A DNA stretch of 64,000 bases from Neobacillus ginsengisoli (GTDB lineage Bacteria; Bacillota; Bacilli; Bacillales_B; DSM-18226): NCBI RefSeq assembly GCF_030813055.1, contig NZ_JAUSTW010000012.1, forward strand, positions 5,602 to 69,601, given 5' to 3'. Under the pieces are notes generated by a model. It saw only the letters and a list, made by a program, of their open reading frames with translations, was not told the DNA's origin and did no database searches. The position numbers and the translations under genes are program-made. Shown in pieces: positions 33,606 to 46,696 of the stretch; the stretch's first letter is position 1; each line of letters begins with the position of its first letter.

Positions 33606-34076
33606 TTACCAACGATAGTGAGCAAACGCTTTGTTTGCTTCTGCCATTTTGTGTGTATCTTCACGTTTCTTAACAGATGCACCAGTGTTGTTAGCTGCAT
33701 CCATGATTTCGTTAGCTAAACGCTCTTCCATCGTTTTTTCACCGCGAAGACGCGAGTAGTTCACTAACCAGCGAAGACCAAGAGTTGTACGGCGGTCAGG
33801 ACGCACCTCAACTGGTACTTGGTAGTTCGCACCACCTACACGGCGTGCTTTAACTTCAAGTACTGGCATAATATTTTTCATCGCTGCATCGAAAACTTCC
33901 ATTGGCTCTTTTCCAGAACGTTCGCGAATTGTATTAAATGCAGAGTAAAGAATTTCTTGCGATTTACCTCTTTTACCGTCAACCATCATTTTGTTGATTA
34001 GACGAGTAACAAGTTTAGAATTGTAAAGCGGATCTGGTAACACGTCTCTTTTTGCTACAGGACCTTTACGTGGCAT
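33606..34076 (-). CDS. rpsG: 30S ribosomal protein S7
   Basis: 156 residues from [20 protein letters not shown]; six upstream in-frame codons lie over the AGGAGG site and are not used. Head assembly protein next to the E site. Confidence 0.98.
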   Translation of the reverse strand: MPRKGPVAKRDVLPDPLYNSKLVTRLINKMMVDGKRGKSQEILYSAFNTIRERSGKEPMEVFDAAMKNIMPVLEVKARRVGGANYQVPVEVRPDRRTTLGLRWLVNYSRLRGEKTMEERLANEIMDAANNTGASVKKREDTHKMAEANKAFAHYRW

Positions 34077-34115
34077 ATTTTTTCCTCCTTTCAAAGAAGC
34101 TTCTATTTAATATGA

Positions 34116-34553
<438 letters not shown>

Positions 34554-34641
34554 TCATTATTTGTAAACCCACACATCCAGGTGGTTCATTTTTTTGCAAA
34601 AACAAAGTTTTTGCAGACTAATCTATCTACAAAAACAGTTT

Positions 34642-34890
34642 TTAACGGATAATTGCAACAGTTGAAGCACCTACCTCAATCCCACATGCTTTGCCGAGTT
34701 TTTTCATCGATTCCACATATAAGACAGGAACGCTTAATTCAAGAGCTACACTTACTACTTTTGCTGTCACTTTCGGTTCAGCATCGCTTGCAATGATTAA
34801 CTCTTGAACACTACCTTCTTTAAGGGCTTTTACTGTTTGTTTTGTTCCAATGACAATTCTTTTGGCCTGTAATACTTTTTCATAAGACAT
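34642..34890 (-). CDS. rplGB: L7Ae-type kink-turn RNA-binding protein
   Basis: 82 residues; orthologue of B. subtilis YbxF, which binds kink-turn RNAs and associates with the ribosome. Conserved [20 protein letters not shown] and the [20 protein letters not shown] helix region. Between rpoC and rpsL as in B. subtilis. Confidence 0.95.
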   Translation of the reverse strand: MSYEKVLQAKRIVIGTKQTVKALKEGSVQELIIASDAEPKVTAKVVSVALELSVPVLYVESMKKLGKACGIEVGASTVAIIR

Positions 34891-35007
34891 TTATCATATC
34901 CTCCAAAGTATCAGGTGAATAGAAGCACCTTTAATATAGTAACATCTTCATAAAAGGATGTCAACAAGACTTATAGACTTTCTTTAAAACGCGGTACATA
35001 GAAAAGC

Positions 35008-35130
35008 GGAAGCGCCTTAACCAGGGGCGACATGCATAAGACGAGCCGACGGGAAGGTTGCTTTTTAACCTTCCCGACGGATTTACTGTAGACCTGTGAG
35101 CCCCTAGGCGCTGGAGCTAGACATTACTCA
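35008..35130 (-). repeat. Dispersed Bacillus repeat (copy 2, long form)
   Basis: Minus strand starts TGTCTAGCTCCAGCGCCTAG and ends AAGGCGCTTCCGCTTTTC. Inside it holds a long hairpin (CGTCGGGAAGGTT, AAAAAGC, AACCTTCCCGTCGG). The same ends are found at 46590-46660 and, shortened, at 30037-30078. It lies between rpoC and rplGB. No coding capacity. Confidence 0.75.
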
Positions 35131-35137
35131 TGTTTTA

Positions 35138-38100
35138 TTAATCAATTGCTACTGTTTCTTCAGAAGTTGTATCTCTTAGGACAGGATCTGCTTTGCGATA
35201 ACGCTGCATTCCTGTTCCCGCAGGTACAAGCTTACCGATGATAACATTTTCTTTCAATCCAAGCAATTCATCACGTTTACCTTTAATAGCTGCATCTGTA
35301 AGAACTCTTGTTGTTTCTTGGAAAGAAGCTGCAGACAAGAAAGAGTCTGTTTCAAGTGATGCTTTGGTAATACCAAGTAATACCGGACGTCCGGTTGCAG
35401 GTAATTTTCCGCTTAATAACGCCTTTTCATTCGCATCAGTGAACTGATGAATGTCTAAGAGTGTCCCTGGAAGGACATCTGTTTCACCGGCATCAATAAC
35501 ACGGACTTTACGAAGCATTTGGCGCACCATTACCTCAACGTGCTTATCGCCAATTTCAACCCCTTGCATGCGGTAAACTTTTTGTACTTCACGCAATAGG
35601 TATTCTTGGACGGCATTTACGTCTTTTACTTTAATTAATTCTTTAGGGTCAATAGAACCCTCTGTCAGTTCTTGACCGCGTGCCACCTGATCATTTATTG
35701 CAACCTTCAAGCGTGCTGTATAAGGAGCATTGTAGGTACGTGATTCAACATCGCCTTGCACAACGATTTCATGCTGACGGTCACGGCCTTCGTTAATCCC
35801 GACAACCACACCATCGATTTCAGAAATTACAGCTTGCCCTTTAGGGTTACGCGCTTCAAAAATCTCTTGGATACGTGGTAAACCTTGGGTAATATCGTCT
35901 CCTGCTACCCCACCTGTATGGAAAGTACGCATCGTTAACTGTGTTCCTGGCTCACCAATCGATTGTGCAGCAATAATACCAACAGCTTCGCCGACTTCAA
36001 CCTCTTGGCCAGTGGCTAAGTTACGACCATAGCATTTCTTACATACGCCGTGGCGAGTATTACAGGTAAAGGCAGACCGAATTTTCACTTCTTCAATACC
36101 TGCGCCAACAATGATTTCAGCTAGATCTTCTGTAATAAGTCCATTCTCAGGTACAAGGACTTCCTTCGTTTCAGGATGCTTAATGGCATTACGTGCATAA
36201 CGTCCAATTAAACGTTCATCTAGTCCTTCAATTACTTCAGTACCGTCTTTTAATGAACGAATTAATAAACCACGATCCGTTCCGCAATCATCTTCACGGA
36301 CAATGACATCTTGTGCTACGTCAACAAGACGACGTGTCAAATAACCAGAGTCAGCTGTTTTAAGAGCTGTATCAGCAAGTCCTTTACGAGCACCATGTGT
36401 AGAAATAAAGTACTCTAATACCGTTAGACCTTCACGGAAACTGGATTTAATCGGTAATTCAATGATACGTCCAGCCGGGTTGGCCATTAGACCGCGCATA
36501 CCTGCTAGCTGCGTAAAGTTTGATGCGTTACCACGGGCACCGGAATCACTCATCATGAAAATTGGGTTCGTTTTATTCAAGGATTTCATCAGTTTACCTT
36601 GAATGGTATCCTTCGCTTGGCTCCAAATCGCAATAACGCGATCATAACGCTCTTCTTCGGTAATTAATCCACGTCTGAATTGCTTCATCACGTTATCTAC
36701 TTTTGCTTGTGCCTCATGAAGAATTTCCTGCTTTTCCTTAAGTACAACAATATCAGCAACACCGACCGTAATACCGGCCTTTGTTGAATGTTTGAACCCT
36801 AGGTCTTTCATACGGTCAAGCATTTTGGACGTTTCAGTAATTTTGAAACGCTTGAATACTTCAGCGATAATATTTCCAAGGATTTTCTTTTTGAACGGAT
36901 CAATTAACGGCATTGCTTTAATTTTTGCTAGAACGTCTTCACCTTTTTCAACGAAATACTTTTCAGGTGTTTGGACTTCCAGATTATTCCTTGTTGGTTC
37001 ATTGATATAAGGGAATGATTTCGGTAGAATCTCATTAAAAATAAGTTTCCCAACAGTTGTTATTAATAGCTTACTGTTTTGTTCTTCCGTAAAGGTTTCA
37101 TTTCCTAATGAACCGGCAGGGACTGCAACACGTGTATGCAAGTGAACATAACCGTTTTGATAGGCAAGAATCGCTTCACTCGTGTCTTTAAAAATCATCC
37201 CTTCACCGACTGTGCCTTCCCGCTCTAAGGTTAAGTAATAGTTACCTAATACCATATCCTGTGAAGGTGTAACAACCGGTTTTCCATCTTTAGGGTTCAA
37301 GATGTTTTGTGCAGCAAGCATCAACAGACGCGCTTCTGCTTGCGCTTCTGACGAAAGCGGAACGTGAACAGCCATTTGGTCACCGTCGAAGTCCGCGTTA
37401 TACGCAGTACATACGAGAGGGTGAAGGCGAATTGCCCGGCCTTCAACAAGCGTAGGTTCAAATGCCTGAATTCCTAATCTATGCAATGTAGGGGCACGGT
37501 TTAATAGAACCGGATGCTCTCTGATTACATCTTCAAGTACATCCCAAACATCAGGAGACACTCTTTCAATTTTCCGCTTCGCGGACTTGATGTTATGTGC
37601 TAAACCTTTTTCAACAAGCTCCTTCATAACAAATGGCTTAAATAGTTCTAAAGCCATTTCTTTCGGAAGGCCGCATTGATACATTTTTAAGTTTGGACCT
37701 ACTACAATTACCGAACGGCCGGAATAGTCAACACGCTTACCGAGAAGGTTTTGACGGAAACGACCTTGCTTCCCTTTTAACATATGGGATAGTGATTTTA
37801 ACGGACGGTTACCCGGTCCTGTTACAGGACGGCCGCGTCTGCCGTTATCAATCAAGGCATCAACCGCTTCTTGCAGCATCCGTTTTTCGTTCTGAACGAT
37901 AATGCTCGGTGCTCCAAGGTCTAATAAACGCTTTAGACGGTTATTACGGTTAATAACACGGCGGTAAAGATCATTTAAGTCAGATGTAGCAAATCTTCCC
38001 CCATCCAATTGGACCATTGGACGAAGTTCAGGAGGAATAACAGGAAGCACATCCAGAATCATCCATGAAGGTTCATTACCGGAACCGCGGAATGCTTCTA

Positions 38101-38737
38101 ATACTTCAAGGCGTTTAATCGCACGGGTGCGTCGTTGGCCTTGTGCTGTTTTTAATTCTTCCTTTAAACTTTCTACTTCTTTGTTTAGATCGATATCTGA
38201 GAGTAATTTTTTGATAGCTTCTGCACCCATGGCAGCTTGGAATTTATTTCCGTACTTATCACGGTATGCACGATATTCTTTTTCAGATAAGAGTTGCTTC
38301 TTATCAAGGGCGGTATCTCCGGATTCCGTTACTACATAAGAAGCAAAATAAATCACTTCTTCTAATGCCCGTGGGGACATATCTAAAACAAGTCCCATTC
38401 GGCTAGGAATTCCTTTGAAATACCATATATGAGATACAGGTGCAGCAAGCTCAATATGACCCATTCGCTCACGGCGGACTTTTGCCCGTGTTACTTCAAC
38501 ACCGCATCGGTCACAAACAACGCCTTTATAACGAACACGTTTGTACTTTCCGCAATGACATTCCCAGTCCTTTGTTGGACCGAAAATCCTTTCACAGAAT
38601 AAGCCATCCTTTTCAGGCTTTAAAGTACGATAGTTAATGGTTTCCGGTTTTTTCACTTCTCCGAATGACCATGAACGGATTTTATCCGGTGAAGCAAGAC
38701 CAATCTTCATATACTCAAAATTATTAACATCCAGCAA
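35138..38737 (-). CDS. rpoC: RNA polymerase beta' subunit
   Basis: 1199 residues, the B. subtilis length. N-terminal zinc site C60, C62, C75, C78; catalytic NADFDGDQ at 447-454 with the three Mg-binding Asp (449, 451, 453); second zinc cluster [13 protein letters not shown] further on. Follows rpoB after 142 bases without a clear terminator. Confidence 0.98.
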   Translation of the reverse strand: MLDVNNFEYMKIGLASPDKIRSWSFGEVKKPETINYRTLKPEKDGLFCERIFGPTKDWECHCGKYKRVRYKGVVCDRCGVEVTRAKVRRERMGHIELAAPVSHIWYFKGIPSRMGLVLDMSPRALEEVIYFASYVVTESGDTALDKKQLLSEKEYRAYRDKYGNKFQAAMGAEAIKKLLSDIDLNKEVESLKEELKTAQGQRRTRAIKRLEVLEAFRGSGNEPSWMILDVLPVIPPELRPMVQLDGGRFATSDLNDLYRRVINRNNRLKRLLDLGAPSIIVQNEKRMLQEAVDALIDNGRRGRPVTGPGNRPLKSLSHMLKGKQGRFRQNLLGKRVDYSGRSVIVVGPNLKMYQCGLPKEMALELFKPFVMKELVEKGLAHNIKSAKRKIERVSPDVWDVLEDVIREHPVLLNRAPTLHRLGIQAFEPTLVEGRAIRLHPLVCTAYNADFDGDQMAVHVPLSSEAQAEARLLMLAAQNILNPKDGKPVVTPSQDMVLGNYYLTLEREGTVGEGMIFKDTSEAILAYQNGYVHLHTRVAVPAGSLGNETFTEEQNSKLLITTVGKLIFNEILPKSFPYINEPTRNNLEVQTPEKYFVEKGEDVLAKIKAMPLIDPFKKKILGNIIAEVFKRFKITETSKMLDRMKDLGFKHSTKAGITVGVADIVVLKEKQEILHEAQAKVDNVMKQFRRGLITEEERYDRVIAIWSQAKDTIQGKLMKSLNKTNPIFMMSDSGARGNASNFTQLAGMRGLMANPAGRIIELPIKSSFREGLTVLEYFISTHGARKGLADTALKTADSGYLTRRLVDVAQDVIVREDDCGTDRGLLIRSLKDGTEVIEGLDERLIGRYARNAIKHPETKEVLVPENGLITEDLAEIIVGAGIEEVKIRSAFTCNTRHGVCKKCYGRNLATGQEVEVGEAVGIIAAQSIGEPGTQLTMRTFHTGGVAGDDITQGLPRIQEIFEARNPKGQAVISEIDGVVVGINEGRDRQHEIVVQGDVESRTYNAPYTARLKVAINDQVARGQELTEGSIDPKELIKVKDVNAVQEYLLREVQKVYRMQGVEIGDKHVEVMVRQMLRKVRVIDAGETDVLPGTLLDIHQFTDANEKALLSGKLPATGRPVLLGITKASLETDSFLSAASFQETTRVLTDAAIKGKRDELLGLKENVIIGKLVPAGTGMQRYRKADPVLRDTTSEETVAID

Positions 38738-38879
38738 GGGGCCTACCTCCCTTTTGATCTCCAGGTTTTACCCTTATTGCGAACAAAAGCTAAAAGCGCA
38801 CTCGGAACAAGCAAAGCTTGTTCCTATCGAAGCATATACACGATAAGCTTCCCTTTTGGGTGTGCGCTGCAGCTAGTAA

Positions 38880-41800
38880 CTACTCTTTTGAACCGACTTT
38901 TTCTGATTCAAAGTTCTGCGCTTCAGAAACAATGTTTAACGTATCGACTTGTTGTAAGTCATCCTCATCTTCCAAATCACGCATTTCAATTTCTTCTTCA
39001 TCTCCTGATAGAATTTTCACATCCATACCAAGACTTTGAAGTTCTTTAATTAATACTTTGAATGATTCAGGAACACCTGGCTCTGGAACATTTTCACCTT
39101 TTACAATCGCTTCATATGTCTTCACACGACCAACTACATCATCTGATTTCACTGTTAGGATTTCTTGAAGTGTATATGCTGCTCCGTATGCTTCAAGTGC
39201 CCAAACCTCCATCTCACCAAAACGCTGTCCACCAAATTGTGCTTTACCGCCAAGTGGCTGCTGCGTAACAAGTGAGTATGGTCCAGTTGAGCGGGCGTGT
39301 AACTTATCATCAACCATGTGTGCAAGTTTAATCATATACATAACACCTACAGAAACACGGTTATCAAATGGTTCACCTGAACGGCCATCATATAGAACCG
39401 TTTTCGCATCACGCGCCATTCCAGCTTCTTCAATCGTTCCCCAAACATCTTCCTCACGAGCACCATCAAATACTGGAGAGGCTACATGAATTCCTAAGTA
39501 GCGGGCTGCCATTCCAAGATGAAGCTCTAACACCTGACCGATGTTCATACGAGAAGGTACCCCTAGAGGATTTAACATGATATCAACTGGCGTTCCGTCT
39601 GGTAGGTAAGGCATATCTTCTTCAGGTAAAATCCTTGAGATAACCCCTTTATTACCATGTCGACCAGCCATCTTATCGCCTTCATGAATTTTACGCTTCT
39701 GAACAATATAGACACGGACAAGCTGGTTCACACCCGGCGGGAGTTCATCGCCATCTTCACGGTTAAAGACTTTAACATCGTGAACAATTCCTCCGCCGCC
39801 ATGTGGTACACGAAGAGAAGTATCACGGACTTCACGTGCTTTTTCACCAAAAATAGCATGCAAAAGTCTTTCTTCAGCAGTAAGTTCTGTAACCCCTTTT
39901 GGAGTTACTTTACCAACAAGAAGGTCTCCGTCTTTTACCTCTGCCCCGGTACGGATAATACCGCGTTCATCTAAATTACGAAGGGCGTCTTCCCCTACGT
40001 TAGGAATGTCGCGGGTAATTTCTTCCGGTCCCAGTTTTGTATCACGTGATTCGGATTCGTATTCTTCAATATGAATCGATGTATACACATCGTCTTTTAC
40101 TAAACGTTCACTCATGATGATCGCATCTTCATAGTTATAGCCATCCCATGTCATAAAGGCCACGAGAACATTACGTCCTAGAGCTAATTCCCCTAGCTCC
40201 ATTGAAGGACCGTCAGCAAGAATTTCGCCTTTCTTCACACGGTCACCTACTGCAACGATTGGACGCTGGTTATAGCAGGTACCTTGGTTTGAACGGATAA
40301 ATTTTAAGAGTCGATATTTTTTAAGGTCACCTTTTACTTCTTGACCATCTACTTCTTTAATTTGACGAACCCATACTTCACGTGCTTCGACATGTTCCAC
40401 AATACCATCATGCTTACAAATAACAGCCGCACCTGAATCTTTCCCGGATACATATTCCATACCGGTACCAACGCGAGGAGCCTCAGGCTGCATTAGCGGT
40501 ACGGCTTGACGCTGCATGTTCGCACCCATCAAGGCACGGTTAGAGTCATCATTCTCAAGGAACGGAATACATGCTGTTGCCGCAGATACAACCTGTTTTG
40601 GTGATACATCCATATAATCGATGCGTTCACGTTTAACAACTGTATTTTCACCGCGGAAACGCGCCACTACATCTTCATCAAGGAATGACCCATCATCTCC
40701 AAGACGGGAGTTTGCTTGTGCCACTACATAGAGATCTTCTTCATCTGCGGTTAAATAATCGATTCGGCCTGTTACCCTTCCGGTATCAGGATCAATACGG
40801 CGGTATGGAGTTTCAATGAAACCGAAGCGGTTTACTTTCGCATATGATGATAATGAGTTAATTAGTCCGATGTTCGGACCCTCAGGCGTTTCAATCGGAC
40901 ACATACGGCCATAGTGGGAATAGTGTACGTCACGGACTTCAAAGCCTGCACGTTCACGGGTTAATCCACCCGGTCCTAATGCTGAAAGACGACGCTTGTG
41001 AGTTAATTCCGCAAGCGGATTCGTTTGGTCCATGAACTGTGAAAGCTGAGAGCTGCCAAAGAACTCTTTAATCGAAGCGATCACAGGACGGATATTAATT
41101 AATTGCTGCGGAGTAATTGTTGCTGTATCTTGAATGGACATTCTTTCGCGAACCACACGTTCCATCCGGGATAATCCGATACGGAACTGATTTTGCAGCA
41201 ATTCTCCAACAGAACGAAGACGTCTGTTACCCAAATGATCGATATCATCAGTATCACCGACACCATGCAGTAAGTTAAAGAAATAACTTATGGATGAAAT
41301 GATATCAGCAGGAGTAATATTTTTAATTGGCTCTGCCACATAGGCGTTGCCCAACACATTTATAACTTTTTCACTTTCATCATTTGGAGCATAGATTTTA
41401 ATTCCTTGAAGAATAATTTCTTCTTCGACTACACCACCGGCAGGATTAAAGCCTTTAAAGTTAATGTTTTTTTCAAGAGCAGGAATGATTCGGTCCAGAT
41501 TTCTGCGATCAAGGACTGTTCCTTTTTCCGCAATAACTTCACCTGTTTCAGGGTCAGCAAGGGATTCTGCCAGACGCTGATTGAATAAGCGGTTTTTAAT
41601 ATGAAGCTTCTTATTGATTTTATAACGCCCAACGTTCGCTAAATCATAGCGTTTTGGGTCAAAAAATCGGGAAACCAATAAGCTTTTCGCATTATCAACG
41701 GTTGGCGGTTCACCCGGACGGAGGCGCTCATAAATTTCAAGCAGTGCTTTTTCAACACCCTCTGTGTTGTCCTTCTCTAACGTATTGCGAATATACTCGT

Positions 41801-42449
41801 TATCACCAATCAATTCAATGATTTCTTGATCAGAACCGAACCCTAACGCACGCAAAAGAACCGTAACGGGCAGTTTCCGAGTACGATCTATTCTTACATA
41901 TACGACATCTTTGGCATCAGTTTCGTATTCAAGCCAAGCGCCGCGGTTCGGAATTACAGTCGCTGTAAATCCTCTTTTTCCATTTTTATCAACTTTCCCA
42001 CTGAAGTAAACACTCGGTGACCGGACTAATTGGGAAACAATAACACGTTCTGCCCCATTAATGACAAACGTACCTGTTTCCGTCATAAGCGGAAAATCAC
42101 CCATAAAAACATCTTGGTCTTTTACTTCGCCTGTTTCTTTGTTAACTAGACGCACTTTAACACGCAACGGCGCTGAATATGTAACGTCCCGTTCTTTTGA
42201 TTCTTCAACAGAATACTTTGGATCGCCAAGGCTGTAATCAATAAATTCCAGTGATAGGTTACCAGTAAAGTCTTCAATCGGTGAAATATCCTGGAACATT
42301 TCACGCAATCCCTCATCAAGAAACCATTGATATGAAGAGGTTTGGATTTCAATAAGATTTGGTAATTCTAAAACTTCACTGATTCGCGCGTAACTTCTTC
42401 GTTGGCGGTGTCGTCCATACTGAACTAGTTGACCTGTCAACTGATTCAC
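38880..42449 (-). CDS. rpoB: RNA polymerase beta subunit
   Basis: 1189 residues (1193 in B. subtilis). The rifampicin region (about 465-495) reads [20 protein letters not shown], then [10 protein letters not shown], with wild-type Gln, His and Ser at the usual resistance positions (Q471, H484, S489). It forms the catalytic core with beta'. Preceded by a 248-base AT-rich gap. Confidence 0.98.
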   Translation of the reverse strand: MNQLTGQLVQYGRHRQRRSYARISEVLELPNLIEIQTSSYQWFLDEGLREMFQDISPIEDFTGNLSLEFIDYSLGDPKYSVEESKERDVTYSAPLRVKVRLVNKETGEVKDQDVFMGDFPLMTETGTFVINGAERVIVSQLVRSPSVYFSGKVDKNGKRGFTATVIPNRGAWLEYETDAKDVVYVRIDRTRKLPVTVLLRALGFGSDQEIIELIGDNEYIRNTLEKDNTEGVEKALLEIYERLRPGEPPTVDNAKSLLVSRFFDPKRYDLANVGRYKINKKLHIKNRLFNQRLAESLADPETGEVIAEKGTVLDRRNLDRIIPALEKNINFKGFNPAGGVVEEEIILQGIKIYAPNDESEKVINVLGNAYVAEPIKNITPADIISSISYFFNLLHGVGDTDDIDHLGNRRLRSVGELLQNQFRIGLSRMERVVRERMSIQDTATITPQQLINIRPVIASIKEFFGSSQLSQFMDQTNPLAELTHKRRLSALGPGGLTRERAGFEVRDVHYSHYGRMCPIETPEGPNIGLINSLSSYAKVNRFGFIETPYRRIDPDTGRVTGRIDYLTADEEDLYVVAQANSRLGDDGSFLDEDVVARFRGENTVVKRERIDYMDVSPKQVVSAATACIPFLENDDSNRALMGANMQRQAVPLMQPEAPRVGTGMEYVSGKDSGAAVICKHDGIVEHVEAREVWVRQIKEVDGQEVKGDLKKYRLLKFIRSNQGTCYNQRPIVAVGDRVKKGEILADGPSMELGELALGRNVLVAFMTWDGYNYEDAIIMSERLVKDDVYTSIHIEEYESESRDTKLGPEEITRDIPNVGEDALRNLDERGIIRTGAEVKDGDLLVGKVTPKGVTELTAEERLLHAIFGEKAREVRDTSLRVPHGGGGIVHDVKVFNREDGDELPPGVNQLVRVYIVQKRKIHEGDKMAGRHGNKGVISRILPEEDMPYLPDGTPVDIMLNPLGVPSRMNIGQVLELHLGMAARYLGIHVASPVFDGAREEDVWGTIEEAGMARDAKTVLYDGRSGEPFDNRVSVGVMYMIKLAHMVDDKLHARSTGPYSLVTQQPLGGKAQFGGQRFGEMEVWALEAYGAAYTLQEILTVKSDDVVGRVKTYEAIVKGENVPEPGVPESFKVLIKELQSLGMDVKILSGDEEEIEMRDLEDEDDLQQVDTLNIVSEAQNFESEKVGSKE

Positions 42450-42697
42450 CCCTCAAATCAAGCGTTATGATAAAAATTTATTTACGTCCTCAGCAAGGAA
42501 TTGACATTCCTTCCATCAGACAAAAAGAAAAAGGGTTTTTTAAATCAAAAACCACATTTTCACATTTTGACTATTATTTTGTCATCTTTTCCTAATCAAT
42601 CCAATTTTATACATAAAAAGTAAGTATTTATAGGAATAATTCGGAAAATATTATGATGGCATTTTATAATGCTACCATAGTGACATTTTCCAGTCAA

Positions 42698-43297
42698 CTA
42701 TTTTATCGATTTAATGATAAAATAACCTTTTGATTTGTCAATAGTCTCAACAACAGAAAATAATTCTTTTAATTTTTCAATTGCGGATGGTGCCCCTTGT
42801 TTTTTTTGAATGACCACCCAGAGCTCACCGTGTGAAACAAGACGTTCGTAGCTTTGTTCAAAAATATCATGAACTGTCTTTTTTCCGGCCCTAATCGGTG
42901 GATTTGTTAGGATCACTGAAAAATTACTTTCCTTTACATTTACCAAACGGTCACTCTCGTATATAACAACATTTTGAATCCGGTTAAGTTCAGCATTTTC
43001 CTTTGCCAATTCAATCGCCCTCTCATTGACATCAACCATATGAACGGTTCGTCCATGAAAGCTCTTCGCAACTGATAGGCCAATCGGTCCATATCCGCAA
43101 CCTACATCTAAAACAAGCCCCTCCGCCTTCGGCATTTCAAACGTTTCAATCAATAAACGTGAGCCAAAATCTACTTCCCTTTTCGAAAAGACACCATTAT
43201 CCGTTTTAAAACGAAATAGATGATTCCTGAGTGTAAAATCCCAATATTTCGGATCACTTTCAACCTTTTGGGTACGAGAATAGTAGTGTTCAGTCAA
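42698..43297 (-). CDS. rsmC: 16S rRNA (guanine-N2) methyltransferase, RsmC family
   Basis: 199 residues; orthologue of B. subtilis YbxB. SAM-binding LVLDVGCGYGPIG and catalytic NPPIRAGK. The likely start is TTG at 43297, 8 bases after GGAGG; the GTG three codons upstream lies within the ribosome binding site. Gene order rplL-rsmC-rpoB is standard. Exact methylated base not shown by sequence. Confidence 0.92.
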   Translation of the reverse strand: MTEHYYSRTQKVESDPKYWDFTLRNHLFRFKTDNGVFSKREVDFGSRLLIETFEMPKAEGLVLDVGCGYGPIGLSVAKSFHGRTVHMVDVNERAIELAKENAELNRIQNVVIYESDRLVNVKESNFSVILTNPPIRAGKKTVHDIFEQSYERLVSHGELWVVIQKKQGAPSAIEKLKELFSVVETIDKSKGYFIIKSIK

Positions 43298-43382
43298 CAG
43301 ACTCACCTCCCGGAGAGCGTATATAATTGAAGAAAAAAGAGGACTTTCATTTTTTAAACAATCGATGGATTTTTCTTAAGCG

Positions 43383-43412
43383 AAAAAAAGCCCGCTTAGA
43401 CAGCGAGCTCAT
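43383..43412 (-). terminator. Terminator after rplL
   Basis: AGCTCGCT, GTCTA, AGCGGGCT and seven T on the minus strand, 12 bases after the rplL stop. Confidence 0.85.
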
Positions 43413-43423
43413 TTTTTTGGTAA

Positions 43424-43786
43424 TTACTTAACTTCAACGTTGGCTCCAACTTCAGCAAGCTTAGCTTTGATTTCTTCTGCTTCTTCTTTAGCAACGCCTT
43501 CTTTAACAGCTTTTGGAGTGTTGTCAACAAGGTCTTTTGCTTCTTTAAGTCCAAGACCAGTGATTTCACGTACAACTTTGATAACTTTGATTTTTTGATC
43601 GCCAGCGCTAGCTAGGATTACATCAAATTCAGTTTGCTCTTCAACAGCAGCAGCTCCAGCTCCGCCTACCATTGCTACAGGAGCAGCAGCAGTTACGCCG
43701 AATTCTTCTTCGATTGCTTTTACTAGATCGTTAAGTTCTAAAACAGTCATAGATTTAACTGCTTCAATGATTTGTTCTTTAGTCAT
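43424..43786 (-). CDS. rplL: 50S ribosomal protein L7/L12
   Basis: 120 residues: N-terminal dimer helices, an Ala/Gly-rich hinge at about 36-52 ([18 protein letters not shown]) and the C-terminal factor-binding domain with [18 protein letters not shown]. Forms the stalk with L10. Confidence 0.98.
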   Translation of the reverse strand: MTKEQIIEAVKSMTVLELNDLVKAIEEEFGVTAAAPVAMVGGAGAAAVEEQTEFDVILASAGDQKIKVIKVVREITGLGLKEAKDLVDNTPKAVKEGVAKEEAEEIKAKLAEVGANVEVK

Positions 43787-43843
43787 GATAAATTTTCCTC
43801 CTTAGTTTACGTTCGTTTTATTAGGATAGCGTTTCAGATTAAC

Positions 43844-44344
43844 TTACGCGCCTTGTTCTTCTTTTTGTTCTGCAACTGCTTTTGTAACAAGAGCAAGGTT
43901 GCGAATTGGAGCTTGTAGTACGCTGAGTAGCATAGAAAGTAAGCCTTCGCGTGAAGGTAGTTCAGCAAGAGCTTTAACCTCTTCAACTGTTGCAACATTT
44001 CCTTCAATTACACCAGCTTTAATTTCAAGTGCCTCATGCTTTTTCGCAAAATCATTCAAGATTTTGGCAGGTGCTACTACGTCTTCGTTACTGAACGCAA
44101 TTGCGTTCGGACCTGTTAACGCATCATTTAAACCTGAAAGCTCAGCTGCATCAGCTGCACGGCGAGTCATTGTGTTTTTGTAAACTTTGAAATCGATACC
44201 AGCTTCGCGAAGTTGTTTACGAAGTTCAGTTACTTCAGCAACAGATAGTCCGCGATAATCAACAACAATTGTTGATTTGCTAGCTTTTAATTTATCGGTG
44301 ATTTCATCAACGATTAATTTTTTTGATTCGATTGCGTTGCTCAT
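43844..44344 (-). CDS. rplJ: 50S ribosomal protein L10
   Basis: 166 residues, equal to B. subtilis. The N-terminal domain binds 23S rRNA; the C-terminal helix (from about 135) carries L12 dimers. Expression is controlled by the L10 leader upstream. Confidence 0.98.
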   Translation of the reverse strand: MSNAIESKKLIVDEITDKLKASKSTIVVDYRGLSVAEVTELRKQLREAGIDFKVYKNTMTRRAADAAELSGLNDALTGPNAIAFSNEDVVAPAKILNDFAKKHEALEIKAGVIEGNVATVEEVKALAELPSREGLLSMLLSVLQAPIRNLALVTKAVAEQKEEQGA

Positions 44345-44387
44345 CTTTACACCTCCTGTAGATTCTCTACATTTATACCAGGCAAGT

Positions 44388-44520
44388 AAAAACCTCCATA
44401 TCTTAACAACGACATGGAGGCAGCATACAATAGCCGATTAATTCAGCCAATTCTATCGCATTACCTCGGCAGGACATTAAGCCATTTGGCACCTGCTGTC
44501 TACAGTACAAATGTTTATTA
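44388..44520 (-). ncRNA. L10 leader with attenuator
   Basis: Between the rplJ promoter and rplJ, the minus strand holds GTAGACAGCAGGTGCC, CTTAATGTCCTGCCGAGG and, at its end, the terminator GCCTCCATGTCG, TTGTTAAG, ATATGGAGGTTTTT (44388-44420). Position and sequence agree with the autoregulatory L10(L12)4 leader of Firmicutes. Confidence 0.85.
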
Positions 44521-44538
44521 TTTTAAACAACAAAACAT

Positions 44539-44567
44539 ATTATATAAAATATATTATTGTTTGTCAA
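44539..44567 (-). promoter_or_regulatory. Consensus sigma-A promoter of rplJ-rplL
   Basis: TTGACA, 17 bases, TATAAT: a perfect match to consensus on the minus strand, 7 bases after the rplA stop. Confidence 0.9.
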
Positions 44568-44574
44568 CTAAAAA

Positions 44575-45273
44575 TTATTTTACCGCAACGGATGAAGGAT
44601 CTACTTTCACACCAGGTCCCATAGTTGAAGTAACAGTTACGTTCTTCATGTAAGTACCTTTTGCAGCAGCAGGCTTAGCTTTTAACATTGTTTCAAAAAC
44701 TGTGTTGAAGTTTTCAACAAGCTTTTCGTTTTCAAAAGATGATTTACCGATTGGAACATGGATATTCCCAGCTTTGTCAACGCGGTATTCAACTTTACCT
44801 GCTTTAATTTCGTTAATAGCTCTAGTTACATCAAATGTAACTGTACCAGTTTTAGGGTTTGGCATTAAGCCTTTAGGTCCTAATACACGGCCAAGTTTAC
44901 CAACTTCACCCATCATGTCAGGAGTTGCTACGATGACATCAAATTCAAACCAACCTTGTTGAATTTTGTTGATGTACTCAGCATCACCTACATAATCAGC
45001 ACCAGCTGCTTCTGCTTCTTTCACTTTTTCACCCTTCGCGAAAACTAAAACGCGTTGAGTTTTACCAGTACCGTTTGGAAGTACAACAGCTCCACGGATT
45101 TGTTGATCAGCTTTCTTAGGGTCAACACCTAAACGGAATGCTACTTCTAAAGTTGCATCAAATTTCGCAAAATTTGTTTGCTTCGCAAGGTCAATTGCGT
45201 CTGCAATCGGGTAAGCTTTTGTACGATCTACAAGCTTTGCAGCTTCTAAATACTTTTTACCTTTTTTAGCCAT
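44575..45273 (-). CDS. rplA: 50S ribosomal protein L1
   Basis: 232 residues, equal to B. subtilis. Conserved [18 protein letters not shown] segment. Forms the L1 stalk at the E site. Cotranscribed with rplK after 114 bases; L1 autoregulation is known in other bacteria but no target is identified here. Confidence 0.98.
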   Translation of the reverse strand: MAKKGKKYLEAAKLVDRTKAYPIADAIDLAKQTNFAKFDATLEVAFRLGVDPKKADQQIRGAVVLPNGTGKTQRVLVFAKGEKVKEAEAAGADYVGDAEYINKIQQGWFEFDVIVATPDMMGEVGKLGRVLGPKGLMPNPKTGTVTFDVTRAINEIKAGKVEYRVDKAGNIHVPIGKSSFENEKLVENFNTVFETMLKAKPAAAKGTYMKNVTVTSTMGPGVKVDPSSVAVK

Positions 45274-45387
45274 TTAATTTTTCCTCCTAGATTGTGGTTT
45301 TAGCGGAATGTTACCTCCCACGAAAAAGGTTGCGAGTGAAATATATCAACGTCGCAACCCCTCATTACATCCAACAGTTTACATGGA

Positions 45388-45813
45388 TTAGTCTTCGATA
45401 ACGATACCCATGCTGCGTGCAGTACCTTCAACCATGCGCATTGCTGCTTCAACACTAGCTGCGTTGAGGTCAGGCATTTTCTGTTCCGCAATCTCGCGTA
45501 CTGTGTTACGCTTAACTGTTGCTACTTTATTACGGTTAGGCTGGCCTGAACCAGACTGGATTCCAGCTGCTACTTTCAAAAGAACGGCAGCAGGAGGAGT
45601 TTTCGTAATAAATGTAAATGAACGGTCTTCAAATACCGTGATTTCAACAGGAATGATCAAACCAGCTTGATCTGCTGTACGAGCGTTAAATTCCTTACAG
45701 AATCCCATGATATTAACACCGGCTTGACCAAGTGCTGGACCAACTGGCGGTGCAGGATTTGCTTTACCAGCAGGGATTTGCAATTTAACAACTTTAATTA
45801 CTTTTTTAGCCAC
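45388..45813 (-). CDS. rplK: 50S ribosomal protein L11
   Basis: 141 residues from GTG at 45813 (AAGGAGGTG ahead; encoded [19 protein letters not shown]). A longer frame upstream has no ribosome binding site. Contains the [17 protein letters not shown] loop at the thiostrepton/RelA site. Confidence 0.97.
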   Translation of the reverse strand: MAKKVIKVVKLQIPAGKANPAPPVGPALGQAGVNIMGFCKEFNARTADQAGLIIPVEITVFEDRSFTFITKTPPAAVLLKVAAGIQSGSGQPNRNKVATVKRNTVREIAEQKMPDLNAASVEAAMRMVEGTARSMGIVIED

Positions 45814-45945
45814 GAGACACACCTCCTTAAAGTCCGTGATGTGGTAATAGGGATAAACCCTCCCACTCAGGCATCTGTCTTTATATAAAGATAAAGAACT
45901 TGACATAAGTCTTGTCTCAGCAATCGAGACATACTGACCTATGAA

Positions 45946-45974
45946 ATATTAACATTTTTTGAAATTGATTTCAA
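45946..45974 (-). promoter_or_regulatory. Possible sigma-A promoter of rplK-rplA
   Basis: TTGAAA, 17 bases, TAATAT on the minus strand, giving a leader of about 125 bases that includes a small hairpin (GTCTC...GAGAC, 45915-45931). Confidence 0.5.
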
Positions 45975-45985
45975 GTTTTTTTACA

Positions 45986-46519
45986 TTATAATTTCTCGAT
46001 TTGTGTAAAATCTAATTCTACCGGGGTATCGCGACCGAACATATTGACAAGAACTTTAAGCTTCGATTTCATTTTATCCATCTCTTCGATGGAACCGGTA
46101 AAGTCGGCAAATGGACCTTCTTTCACCCGAACGGTTTCGCCAATTTCATAATTCACATCGACTCGTTTTTCATCAACGCCCATACGCTTCAGTAATCCAG
46201 TTACCTCTTCCGGCAACAACGGAGTCGGCTTTGAACCCGAACCGGCAGAACCGACGAATCCGGTTACACCGGGTGTATTCCTCACTACATACCAGGAATC
46301 ATCCGTCATCACAATTTCAACTAACACATACCCAGGGAAAACTTTACGTTTTACGACCTTTTTCTTACCATTTTTAATTTCTGTTTCTTCTTCTTCCGGA
46401 ACAACGACACGGAAAATTTTATCCGCCATACCCATTGATTCGACACGTTTTTCTAAATTAGCTTTTACTTTATTTTCATAACCCGAGTAAGTATGAACAA
46501 CATACCAATTCTTTTCCAT
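45986..46519 (-). CDS. nusG: Transcription elongation factor NusG
   Basis: 177 residues, equal to B. subtilis. N-terminal NGN domain (NWYVVHTYSGYENKVKANLE) and C-terminal KOW domain (GPFADFTGSIEEMDKMKSKL). Affects pausing and links RNA polymerase to S10/Rho. Unusually separated from secE by a terminator and a dispersed repeat. Confidence 0.97.
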   Translation of the reverse strand: MEKNWYVVHTYSGYENKVKANLEKRVESMGMADKIFRVVVPEEEETEIKNGKKKVVKRKVFPGYVLVEIVMTDDSWYVVRNTPGVTGFVGSAGSGSKPTPLLPEEVTGLLKRMGVDEKRVDVNYEIGETVRVKEGPFADFTGSIEEMDKMKSKLKVLVNMFGRDTPVELDFTQIEKL

Positions 46520-46589
46520 TTAAGAGGACTAGAGCGTCCGTCCCTCCCTGCATTTTTATCAGTAACCCTTTTGTTATTTTGAACTATGA

Positions 46590-46660
46590 TCACTGTCTAG
46601 CTCCAGCGCCTAGCCCCTCGAGTCGCTTCGGTCCTGACCAAGGCGCTTCCGCTTTTCGTT
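46590..46660 (-). repeat. Dispersed Bacillus repeat (copy 3)
   Basis: This copy reads from TGTCTAGCTCCAGCGCCTAG to AAGGCGCTTCCGCTTTTC on the plus strand. It shares both ends with the copy at 35008-35130, which carries them on the minus strand, but has a short interior. It lies between the secE terminator and nusG. Confidence 0.7.
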
Positions 46661-46673
46661 TTTAAACCAAATG

Positions 46674-46696
46674 AAAAAACCCGTTAAACGGGCTTT
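46674..46696 (-). terminator. Terminator between secE and nusG
   Basis: AGCCCGTTTAACGGGTTTTTTC on the minus strand: a short GC stem with a T-run, 50 bases after the secE stop. Confidence 0.8.

Noticed and set aside
44414..44653. 79-residue plus-strand frame over the L10 leader
   Set aside because: It overlaps the structured leader and promoter of rplJ and the end of rplA; a chance frame.
45814..45906. Longer L11 with a 31-residue N-terminal extension
   Set aside because: The extension lies over the leader and the AAGGAGGTG site; L11 is 141 residues in bacilli and starts at the GTG at 45813.
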